From Phycisphaerae bacterium (GTDB taxonomy: Bacteria; Planctomycetota; Phycisphaerae; UBA1845; PWPN01), in contig JAPKGY010000162.1 in NCBI GenBank assembly GCA_026647385.1, positions 1 through 6,777 of the forward strand: a DNA stretch of 6,777 nucleotides. Reading direction: 5' to 3'. Made by a program: the position numbers and the translations under genes. Below are positions 1-6,143 of the stretch, piece after piece. A model generated the notes under the pieces. The model had not been told where the DNA came from and did not search any database. It saw only the letters and a list, made by a program, of their open reading frames with translations. The stretch's first letter is position 1. Every line of letters starts with the position of its first letter.

Positions 1-1757
1 AGCTCGCCGGTCACGTCGAACGTATGGGCCGGCGTGCGGAAAAGCGACGCCCGGCCGGTCAGGTGCCAGGCATCGTACGGTTCGACGCTGTCGTCGAAGA
101 TCTCGTATTCGGTTCCCGCGGACCAGCGGACGCGTTCGTATCGCACGCCCAGCCGGTGTCGATCCGTGTTGTCGCGCTCCCAGGGAGTGCCCCGGCTGGA
201 CTCGACGTCCTGGCAGCGGCCTTCGTAGCCGTAGTAGGGCGTCAGGCCGAAGTTGAACGTGTGCTCGACGAGGAAATCGTTGCGGTACTCGTCGAGCGAG
301 GCGTGGGCAGGGATCTCGTAGGCGTAGTCGAAGTACACGACCTCGCTCTCGGCGATCCGCCCGGTCAGAATACGTTCGACCTCGACCCGCTTGCCGATCG
401 GAATGATCGCATAATCGATGCCGGGGACGTAGTACCGCGTGCGCCGGCCGTTGTGGGCGAGGATCGTTCCCACGAGAATGCCTCGCTCCCTCAGAAAGAT
501 CGGACGCGAGCCGCCGAGCGCGTGCGCCTCGGATCGAACGTATCGCCGCCCGGCGTCGCCGCTCACGTGGGTCCACTGGTAGGCCGACGCCAGGTTCGCG
601 TTCAGCGAGCCGAGCGAGGTCGGCCGGGCGTACAGGACGTCGAAGCCGCCGCCGAATTCGTTCGTTTCCACGTCGAGGTCCGCTCGCTCGTAGAGCCCGA
701 AGCCGTCGAGTGTGATCCGCAGATCGTCGCGGGGGCGATAGACAGCCTGGGCATCGAACTTGTGCTGCGCGACGTCGACCGCGCTCTGCTGGAAACGGTA
801 AAACTTGTACCGGTGGATCGTCGTGAGCCGGTCGCCGTGGCTCAGCGTCAGCCGCGGGACGAATTCCAATTCGTCGCGGGCGAGGTCGCCCTGCTCGGCG
901 TTGCAGCGGAAGAACGTATCGAACATATGCTTCTTTTCCGGGCCGAACGCCCAGTCGTGCTCGACCCGGATCTCGTCGCGCCGGGTATCGAAGTCGTAGG
1001 GGCTGCCCTGGTAGTTGCTTTCCTCGCGGTCGTGGTCGTACTGGACGCGCAGCTTCTGGTCGTCCGAGATCGTCCACGTGTGGTCCAGGTAGAAGCGGGT
1101 GTTCTCCAGCTCCTCGTTGTCAATCGGGTCGTGGTTGCCCCGGCGGTCCACGTCGCGCCAACTCAGGCCGATCTCCGTTACCGTCGGTCCGGCCACGATC
1201 AGCGACGCAACGCCCGCCTCGGTCTGTATCTCGTGCAGCGAGGGCAGGAATCGCCGGGGCAGACGGGCGTCAAAACGGCGGGCGTACGCGTTGAACGAGA
1301 TCGGCCTGGTCTTGAGCGCGTCGATCGACACGTCGTACTCGTGGAGGAATCCGTGCTCGCGGTCGCTGTCGCTCCAGCCGTCGATCTGTTCCTCGAACCG
1401 CGTTTGTGAGAGCCCGAACTCCAGGGCCGCCCGGTATTCGAGCAGGTTGGGGTCGTAGACCTCGCCGACGAGCGTCGTGCCCGCAAGCTGGTGGAACAGC
1501 AGGTCTTGGTTTTCGTGAAGCGAGTCGCGTTTCCGCGGAACCGACGAGGTGACCCGCCGCTGCTCGTATTCGGATTCCACGCCCACGTAGAGATCCGCCA
1601 CGCGAAGACGGAAAGCCTGCGGCGGCGCGGGCGGAGGCTCGTCGGCCGGCGCGGTCGCCGAGGGCGGTGCGTTCGGGGCGCGGGTCTCGGCGGCGAAGCT
1701 TGTTGTGCCGGGTTGCACGATCATCGCAAGCACCAGGAGTGGGAATTCTGCACGCAT
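1..1757 (-). CDS. Putative outer-membrane beta-barrel protein, partner of the multihaem cytochromes (partial, 3' end outside window)
   Basis: The reverse complement is open from ATG at 1757 to the window edge: 585 residues and no stop. An in-frame TGA lies just upstream and no other usable start follows it, so the ATG is firm, although the Shine-Dalgarno is weak (GGCGG). Residues 1-22 form a signal peptide (hydrophobic LLVLAMIV core, cleavage probably SFA/AE), followed by a Pro/Ala-rich linker to about residue 46. The rest consists of alternating polar and hydrophobic/aromatic stretches separated by Asp/Arg/Gly-rich turns, for example RLGVRYERVRWS and GTEYEIFDD, as expected for transmembrane beta-strands. 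Residues about 416-478 look like a separate small beta-domain (YYVPGIDYAI, then TGRIAESEVVYFDY). There are only two cysteines, no CXXCH, and no CXXC like that of MtrB. It lies 102 bases behind the octahaem gene, same strand, so probably the same operon. The inferred role is a porin-like sheath or docking partner for the cytochromes. A non-conduit surface protein is possible. Confidence 0.68.
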   Translation of the reverse strand, partial: MRAEFPLLVLAMIVQPGTTSFAAETRAPNAPPSATAPADEPPPAPPQAFRLRVADLYVGVESEYEQRRVTSSVPRKRDSLHENQDLLFHQLAGTTLVGEVYDPNLLEYRAALEFGLSQTRFEEQIDGWSDSDREHGFLHEYDVSIDALKTRPISFNAYARRFDARLPRRFLPSLHEIQTEAGVASLIVAGPTVTEIGLSWRDVDRRGNHDPIDNEELENTRFYLDHTWTISDDQKLRVQYDHDREESNYQGSPYDFDTRRDEIRVEHDWAFGPEKKHMFDTFFRCNAEQGDLARDELEFVPRLTLSHGDRLTTIHRYKFYRFQQSAVDVAQHKFDAQAVYRPRDDLRITLDGFGLYERADLDVETNEFGGGFDVLYARPTSLGSLNANLASAYQWTHVSGDAGRRYVRSEAHALGGSRPIFLRERGILVGTILAHNGRRTRYYVPGIDYAIIPIGKRVEVERILTGRIAESEVVYFDYAYEIPAHASLDEYRNDFLVEHTFNFGLTPYYGYEGRCQDVESSRGTPWERDNTDRHRLGVRYERVRWSAGTEYEIFDDSVEPYDAWHLTGRASLFRTPAHTFDVTGE

Positions 1758-1825
1758 GCGATGGCCGCCGAGCGCACGCCACGGTCACGCTCAATGAATA
1801 CCGTAATCGCCCAATGCACAACCGG

Positions 1826-1850
1826 CAGGCTCGCGACGAAAAAGAGCCTG
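1826..1850 (-). other. Weak hairpin in the gap between octahaem gene and barrel gene
   Basis: A perfect 7-bp inverted repeat (CAGGCTC / GAGCCTG) with an 11-base loop lies 10 bases after the stop of the upstream cytochrome gene. On the minus strand the loop contains TTTTT, but no T-run follows the stem, so it is a poor intrinsic terminator. It could be an RNA processing or partial attenuation element between the two genes, or chance. Nothing else was seen in the 102-base gap. Confidence 0.25.
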
Positions 1851-1859
1851 TCGTGTCCC

Positions 1860-3131
1860 TTACGGCGGATCGTGAATGCCCTCGGCGATCGAGGCGGCCG
1901 CCTCCAGGTTCAGGGCAAACGCGCTGCCCCCGCCGTGGTGGCAGCGCAAACAGACCACGTCCACGGTCACCGCCGCCTTGCCGTCGGCGCCGGTGGGAAG
2001 TTGCGTTCCGTCGGCTGTGAGCGTGCTCGGGAAGGTACGGGGCATCGTGTCGATGTTCATCAGGTGGCTTCGCGTGTCACCGATGCGGGCCTGGCCGATG
2101 AGCGTAAACGAGGCATTCCGGGCCGCCGGCGGCATGTGGCAGCTCTGACAGGTGACGCGTTCGGCGTAGTCTCCCTGCGCGAACACCTTGGCTTCGTGCC
2201 TGGCCATGTTGGCGCCGGAATGGCAGTTCTGGCATGTGTTTCGCAGCGCGAGGTCGCGGTCGTGCAGAACGGAGGTGTGCGGCTCGTGGCAGAAGGTGCA
2301 GTCGAAGTCGTCGTGCGGGCTCGCGAGCGTCTCCGCCCACTGATAGTGGCCCAGGAGGAAGCCGTCCGCCGCGGGCAAGTGCCCGGGGTTGCCCGGATCG
2401 CCGTGGCAACGGCCGCAAAACGCCGCCGAACCGGGAAGTTCCAGATTGCCGGCCGCCGGATTCCGGATGTGGATGCTGCCCGGCCCGTGGCAGGCTTCGC
2501 ATTGCACGCCGTCCAACGCCCAGGTCCCACCGACGCCAGGCCGATTCTCCTGCCGTCGCCCTCCGTTCTCGGCCATTGCGAGCGGCCCGGTCGTGTGGCA
2601 GCGGAAGCAGGCGTAGTCGTAAGAGAGTGTCTCGACAGGCTCGACGCTCGTCGGGACGTGCCCGCCGGGTGCGAGGGAGATCAGAAAGGGCAGGTTGTAC
2701 TGGGTCAACGGCCCGCCGGGGCCGTCGGTGAACAGAAAACCGCCGTTGCCCACGAAGTTGGCCGCCTTGTTGTATCCCCCGATCACCCAGCGGATCTCGC
2801 TCCAGGCCAGACCCAGTGGGGGAGTGGGAACGCCGGCGGGTGAGAGCGGATCGGGATACCGCGGCGGTCCGCCGGAAACGCCCTTCAGCGCCTGGCTGTG
2901 ACCGTGCAGGCTGTGCCACCGGCTGAAGGTCTCGTGACAGGTCAGGCAGGTGGCGGAACCGACAAAGGTCGCTGGGCATCCGAGCGGGTTGACCTCGCAG
3001 GGGTCCGAGGGGGGGGGAGCGACGCCGCATCCGGGCACCGTCCAGCAGGCGAGGGTGAGAATGATTGCGGCCGGTATCCAAGGCTGCTTCCGTGCTCGGC
3101 CGTCGGCCAACCTCAGATTCCCTTCAAGCAC
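1860..3131 (-). CDS. Octahaem c-type cytochrome, predicted lipoprotein (second paralogue)
   Basis: A 423-residue exported electron carrier. Start chosen: GTG at 3131, preceded by AGGAGG six bases upstream; it gives a short basic n-region (GRARKQ), a hydrophobic core (IPAAIILTLA) and a lipobox-like VPGC with Cys35. The 36 codons upstream in the same frame look non-coding. Eight CXXCH sites bind haem: C62 (CLTCH), C175 (CFRCH), C211 (CEACH), C239 (CGRCH), C278 (CTFCH), C300 (CQNCH), C328 (CQSCH), C394 (CLRCH). Extra histidines that may be distal ligands include LHGH (74-77) and RSH near 355. The long gap between haems 1 and 2 carries a GGYNKAANFV module shared with the paralogue at 4870-6129; CEACHGPGS resembles cytochrome c554-type proteins. 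No CXXCK is present, so it is not NrfA-like. Likely envelope electron transfer, anchored by Cys35. A nine-C tract encodes Pro39-41. TAA stop. Confidence 0.93.
   Translation of the reverse strand: MLEGNLRLADGRARKQPWIPAAIILTLACWTVPGCGVAPPPSDPCEVNPLGCPATFVGSATCLTCHETFSRWHSLHGHSQALKGVSGGPPRYPDPLSPAGVPTPPLGLAWSEIRWVIGGYNKAANFVGNGGFLFTDGPGGPLTQYNLPFLISLAPGGHVPTSVEPVETLSYDYACFRCHTTGPLAMAENGGRRQENRPGVGGTWALDGVQCEACHGPGSIHIRNPAAGNLELPGSAAFCGRCHGDPGNPGHLPAADGFLLGHYQWAETLASPHDDFDCTFCHEPHTSVLHDRDLALRNTCQNCHSGANMARHEAKVFAQGDYAERVTCQSCHMPPAARNASFTLIGQARIGDTRSHLMNIDTMPRTFPSTLTADGTQLPTGADGKAAVTVDVVCLRCHHGGGSAFALNLEAAASIAEGIHDPP
3009..3017 (-). repeat. Homopolymer tract (C9 on the coding strand) near the 5' end of the octahaem gene
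   Basis: Nine consecutive G on the plus strand read as CCC CCC CCC, Pro39-41, four residues after the putative lipid-modified Cys35 and before the first haem site. Gain or loss of one base would shift the frame ahead of all eight haem motifs. The tract is long enough to be a slippage hotspot in principle; whether it varies is unknown. Confidence 0.9.
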
Positions 3132-3137
3132 GGCACG

Positions 3138-3143
3138 CCTCCT
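3138..3143 (-). promoter_or_regulatory. Shine-Dalgarno site AGGAGG deciding the GTG start at 3131
   Basis: A full AGGAGG lies on the minus strand with a six-base spacer (CGTGCC) before GTG. The longer ATG-started version of this frame (from 3239) would put this ribosome binding site inside the gene and bury the signal peptide 36 residues further in. Together these favour the GTG. Confidence 0.85.
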
Positions 3144-3159
3144 ATGCGTAGCCCGATCG

Positions 3160-3176
3160 AAGTCCGTTGCGGACTT
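3160..3176 (-). promoter_or_regulatory. Small hairpin just upstream of the ribosome binding site
   Basis: AAGTCCG-CAA-CGGACTT is a perfect 7-bp stem with a three-base loop, ending 16 bases before AGGAGG of the octahaem gene. It could act in translation control or be a compact operator; no family is recognised. Confidence 0.35.
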
Positions 3177-3196
3177 GTCCGCACCTCCCGCGGACG

Positions 3197-3229
3197 GGCA
3201 CGGGACGGCCTCCATCGCCGTCCCGTGCC
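3197..3229 (-). promoter_or_regulatory. Strong GC-rich hairpin in the leader of the second octahaem gene
   Basis: A perfect 13-bp inverted repeat, GGCACGGGACGGC and GCCGTCCCGTGCC, with a seven-base loop. It lies in the spacer between the nonahaem gene and the second octahaem gene, about 65 bases before the GTG start. No T-run follows on the minus strand, so it is either a terminator-like or attenuator-like element without a U tract, or an mRNA stability structure. Confidence 0.5.
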
Positions 3230-3271
3230 GCTCTACCACGGTTCCTTGCTCCGGACCGCCCGGCTTCCGAT

Positions 3272-3299
3272 CCGATACGCATCAAGAGGTTGCCGTCAA
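3272..3299 (-). promoter_or_regulatory. Weak candidate sigma70-type promoter
   Basis: On the minus strand TTGACG (3299-3294) is followed after 16 bases by TATCGG (3277-3272). The -35 box is good (five of six), the -10 box is poor (three of six). It would give the second octahaem gene and the barrel gene their own transcript downstream of the palindrome at 3367-3400. Confidence 0.25.
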
Positions 3300-3366
3300 G
3301 CGACCGGACAATCGCGGCACCTGCTTCTCGAACTCACCGATTACATCCATAGGAGTTCCATAGCTC

Positions 3367-3400
3367 TAACGAGCCGCGGGCTGAAGCCCGCGGCTCGTTA
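3367..3400. repeat. Perfect 16-bp inverted repeat, terminator-like or REP-like palindrome
   Basis: TAACGAGCCGCGGGCT, GA, AGCCCGCGGCTCGTTA: both arms match over all 16 bases, with a two-base spacer. It sits 23 bases after the stop codon of the nonahaem gene. The stem is very stable and symmetric, but no T tract follows on either strand beyond the TTA that closes the arm. It may end or protect the transcript of the first two cytochrome genes. It also looks like the dispersed GC-rich palindromes (REP-like) found between genes in some bacteria, which would make it a repeat family member; this cannot be decided from one copy. Confidence 0.7.
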
Positions 3401-3423
3401 ATCGCCGGATCGGTCGATTCGAG

Positions 3424-4800
3424 TTACTTGTTCAGGTTGCTCAGCCGGGCCTTGATGTCCGTCAGGATCTTCCGCGCGTACTCCGGATTGTGAGCGCCCA
3501 GGCTCAGATCGTTGGCCACCCAGTAGTACAGGAACCGGATCTTCTTGATTTCGTCCGACACCTGGCTCTGGTCCGACGGTCCGCCCGCGGACGTGTATTC
3601 CCAGGTCGACGCGGGCCCCAGCCGGGTCAGGATTTCATCCAGATCCGCCTGTACCTCCGCATGCAAGGCCTGGAGATCGGACTGCGCGGCGGCGGCGGTC
3701 GGGTGACAGCCGATGCCCGAGCAGGCGTTCAGATTCACTTCGAACCTGTGGCCGGAATCCGCGTCATCCGAGTGCATGTGGCAGGTCGCGCACTGTTTGG
3801 GCACGAAGCGGTGTACCGAGTTGGTGTTGGGCACCAGCAGGGTCTGATTGTCATTCGGCAGCGGCATCTCGCCCAGGTAGAAGTTGGCCTGGATACTGTG
3901 GTGCGAACCCCGGCCGGTCGCGGTCCACACCGCGCCCCGGTCGTGGTGGCACTGCCCGCAGATGTTGAACCGGGCGGCGTTGGTCGTGTCCGCGATCAGG
4001 TTGGACTGCTCCGGGTATGCGACCTCCGGGTAGCGCAATTGGGCATCCTCGGTGCCGCCGTCCGGATTCGCCGAATTGCCCGTTTTCCGATGCGGGTCGT
4101 GGCAGACGACGCACGTCACCGCGCTCATCTCCTCGCGGGCTTTGCCTTGCAGCAGCGTGTCGGGAATCGTCTCGACCCCGCGCACGAGCTTCTGATCGCG
4201 GAAATCACCCGAATGGCAAATGCCGCAGCTGTTGAGGTTTCTCCCCTCGGTGAAGTACCCGGCGGTACGCTCTTCCACGAGTTCGTGAAGGGACGAGGAC
4301 CACTCGTCGAACGTCGCATGGTGGTAATTGTGGCACCTGCCGCAGACGGCCGAGTCGATGCTCGTGGGCGGACGCTTGCTGCTGTCGTCCACGTTGTTCA
4401 CGTGCTCGCGTCCGGGCCCGTGGCAGCTCTCGCACTGCACGCCGGCCAGATGCCCGGTCGAGGCTTCATCGACGAAGCCGCCGGCCTCCCCGTAACCGAC
4501 CGTATGGCAGCCGAGGCACGCCGGGTTCGTCCCCTGCCCGATCGCCTTGAGCGTCTCGAGGGCCCGGGAATGGTGGGTTCCGATCCAGTCGTTGTAATGG
4601 CTGCTGTGGCAGCGCTGGCATCCTTGCGTTTCCGTCGTACTCACCGTCGCGCCGACGTACTGTCCGGCCTCGGGCGCCGGGGGCGGAGGCGCCGGCGTCG
4701 GTGCGCAGCCTTGTCCCATCGACATCACCACGCATGCGGCGCCCACCACGCCGAGCAACACCTTCACCCACAACGATACGTTCCTTGCGTTCGCGTTCAT
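3424..4800 (-). CDS. Nonahaem c-type cytochrome (eight CXXCH plus one CX4CH) with a haem-free helical C-terminal region
   Basis: A 458-residue protein. ATG start, with GGAG five bases upstream. Residues about 9-27 are a hydrophobic export signal. Cys32 in MGQGC, followed by a Pro-rich linker (33-43), is placed like a lipoprotein cysteine, but the -3 residue is Gly, so lipidation is uncertain. CXXCH sites: C61 (CQRCH), C95 (CLGCH), C123 (CESCH, then GPG), C153 (CGRCH), C192 (CGICH), C230 (CVVCH), C281 (CGQCH), C337 (CATCH); CSGIGCH at 360-366 is a ninth site with a widened spacing. Residues 370-458 lack haem sites, are helix-prone, and contain LGAHNPEYARKIL, a C-terminal feature familiar from several multihaem cytochromes. 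The c554-like CESCHGPG and haem density indicate an electron carrier outside the cytoplasm. It lies 69 bases after one octahaem gene and 292 before the other, and is not their close paralogue. A catalytic reductase role is not excluded, but no CXXCK is seen. TAA stop. Confidence 0.93.
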   Translation of the reverse strand: MNANARNVSLWVKVLLGVVGAACVVMSMGQGCAPTPAPPPPAPEAGQYVGATVSTTETQGCQRCHSSHYNDWIGTHHSRALETLKAIGQGTNPACLGCHTVGYGEAGGFVDEASTGHLAGVQCESCHGPGREHVNNVDDSSKRPPTSIDSAVCGRCHNYHHATFDEWSSSLHELVEERTAGYFTEGRNLNSCGICHSGDFRDQKLVRGVETIPDTLLQGKAREEMSAVTCVVCHDPHRKTGNSANPDGGTEDAQLRYPEVAYPEQSNLIADTTNAARFNICGQCHHDRGAVWTATGRGSHHSIQANFYLGEMPLPNDNQTLLVPNTNSVHRFVPKQCATCHMHSDDADSGHRFEVNLNACSGIGCHPTAAAAQSDLQALHAEVQADLDEILTRLGPASTWEYTSAGGPSDQSQVSDEIKKIRFLYYWVANDLSLGAHNPEYARKILTDIKARLSNLNK

Positions 4801-4869
4801 GGCTACTCCAATTCTCGCAAAAGGTTGGACGACCTTACTCGTCTCGAATGACCCATATCCAAGCCCCGA

Positions 4870-6129
4870 TCAGTCGAACCTGTGGATGCCGGTCGCGATT
4901 TCGCCGGCCGACCGCAGGGTCAGTCTGAACGGGTAACCGTTCTCCGTGTTGTGGCAGCGCAGGCAGACGAAGTCGAGGGTCGTCGCCGCCCGGCCCGATC
5001 CGTCCTTCAGCACGGCCCCGCCATCAGGCGTAAACATGTTCGTGAAGTCCAACGGGCGGGTGTCGATTCGGAAGATGTGTGTCCGCACGTCGCCGATCCG
5101 CCCCGCGGACTGACCCACGACCGAGGAGCCCGCGCTCCTGCCCGCCAACGGCATGTGGCAACTCACGCAGGACAAGGCCTCCACGTAGTCTCCTCGCACG
5201 TGGGTCTTACCCGTGTGGATGCCCAGGTTCCTGTTCGGATGGCAACTCGTGCACGTGCGGGCGATGCCGACCGGATCGAAGTGGGCGGACGCATGCGGGT
5301 CGTGGCAGGCGATGCAGTCGAAATTCGCGTGCCCGCCGCTGGCCCGCAACTCGGCGTATTGCTCGCGGTAACCGATGAAACCGCCGGCTGAGTGAATCAC
5401 CCCGTCCGCCGAGGAAGAGTGGCATCGGCCGCAAAAGGCCGCGCTGCCATCGACGAACAGATCTCGATTGCCCGGACTGCCCGGATGGCGGGAACCCGGC
5501 CCGTGACACGCTTCGCACTGCACACCCGCCTCGTGCCAGGTGCCGCGGATGCCGGGACGATTCTCCTGGTACGTCGGTGCAGCCGGATCGAACACCGTCG
5601 GCCCCGTCGTGTGGCAGGAGAAACAGGTGTACTCATAGCTCAAGGGCCGGCCCGCCGACGGCTCGAACGGGGCAAACCCCGCGACCGTTCCCGCGGGGGG
5701 GTAACTCAGATTCCACTGCGCTTCGACGCCAGCCTCGCCGGTGGTTATCAGAAAGCCGTCCTGATCGACGAAGTTCGCTTTACGCAGGTAGCCGCCGACG
5801 ACGTAAGAAACATCCATCCAGTCGAAGCCCGCCGGAGGCTGGGGCACGCCCGAGACCGCCGGGTATGCCGGCGGCTGGCCCTGGCTGCGGTTGAGCTGCC
5901 AGGCATGGCCGTGCAGACGATGCTTCGTCGCGATATCGGTGTGACACGCGGAGCAGGCGCTCGAGCCCAGGTACGCGGCTTCCTGATTGGTCGGGTCGGT
6001 CGTGTTCCTGTAAACCGGAGTCGGCACGTTGCCGTCCGACGGGCCGGCCGGCGCGCAACCACCCAGGCCGGTGATGCCCAGACATGCCGCCAGAATCAGG
6101 GCGTGGGGCGAAAACCAATCCCTTGGCAA
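4870..6129 (-). CDS. Octahaem c-type cytochrome, predicted lipoprotein (first paralogue)
   Basis: A 419-residue protein, first cytochrome of the cluster. Start chosen: TTG at 6129, eight bases after GGGAGG; it begins MPRDWFSPHA, with a hydrophobic core LILAACLGIT and lipobox LGGC (Cys25). An in-frame TTG at 6147 has no such site. Eight CXXCH: C59 (CSACH), C169 (CFSCH), C205 (CEACH), C233 (CGRCH), C272 (CIACH), C293 (CTSCH), C321 (CVSCH), C389 (CLRCH). Haem order and spacing closely follow the gene at 1860-3131, with shared blocks VGGYLRKANFV, SYEYTCFSCHTTGP, ENRPGIRGTW, GVQCEACHGPGS and GSAAFCGRCH. Candidate distal histidines are LHGH (72-75), the H of DPHAS, and RTH near 351. The protein is probably lipid-anchored in the outer membrane or periplasm and passes electrons along the haem chain; the partner is unknown. 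The next gene starts 69 bases beyond its TGA stop, implying cotranscription. No CXXCK is present, and an HAO-type catalytic role is not supported. Confidence 0.94.
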   Translation of the reverse strand: MPRDWFSPHALILAACLGITGLGGCAPAGPSDGNVPTPVYRNTTDPTNQEAAYLGSSACSACHTDIATKHRLHGHAWQLNRSQGQPPAYPAVSGVPQPPAGFDWMDVSYVVGGYLRKANFVDQDGFLITTGEAGVEAQWNLSYPPAGTVAGFAPFEPSAGRPLSYEYTCFSCHTTGPTVFDPAAPTYQENRPGIRGTWHEAGVQCEACHGPGSRHPGSPGNRDLFVDGSAAFCGRCHSSSADGVIHSAGGFIGYREQYAELRASGGHANFDCIACHDPHASAHFDPVGIARTCTSCHPNRNLGIHTGKTHVRGDYVEALSCVSCHMPLAGRSAGSSVVGQSAGRIGDVRTHIFRIDTRPLDFTNMFTPDGGAVLKDGSGRAATTLDFVCLRCHNTENGYPFRLTLRSAGEIATGIHRFD

Positions 6130-6137
6130 CGAATCGG

Positions 6138-6143
6138 CCTCCC
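6138..6143 (-). promoter_or_regulatory. Shine-Dalgarno site GGGAGG deciding the TTG start at 6129
   Basis: GGGAGG on the minus strand with an eight-base spacer (CCGATTCG) before TTG. This places the start 18 bases inside the longest frame and yields a typical short lipoprotein signal peptide. Confidence 0.75.

Noticed and set aside
24..1409. 461-codon open frame on the plus strand
   Set aside because: It is antisense to the signal-peptide-bearing minus-strand frame, is rich in Val/Arg/Ala/Glu in the way of GC-rich antisense frames, has no ribosome binding site and shows no recognisable domain.
1270..1821. 183-codon minus-strand frame over the start of the barrel gene
   Set aside because: It is out of frame with the signal-peptide-bearing reading and is Arg/Pro-rich low-complexity; the other frame explains the interval better.
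1491..2843. 450-codon open frame on the plus strand
   Set aside because: It lies antisense across the octahaem gene and the start of the barrel gene. Its open state is explained by GC bias of the coding strand; no motifs are seen.
3132..3239. Longer N-terminus of the second octahaem protein from ATG at 3239
   Set aside because: The extra 36 residues are not export-signal-like, contain the 13-bp hairpin, and have the AGGAGG site inside them; GTG at 3131 is better.
3490..4851. 453-codon open frame on the plus strand
   Set aside because: Antisense to the nonahaem cytochrome, whose nine haem sites make the minus strand certain.
3424..6129. Identification as hydroxylamine oxidoreductase, NrfA nitrite reductase or tetrathionate reductase
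   Set aside because: There is no CXXCK active-site haem motif, and haem spacing with a long gap after haem 1 in the octahaem proteins does not fit; only a general multihaem electron carrier call is supported.
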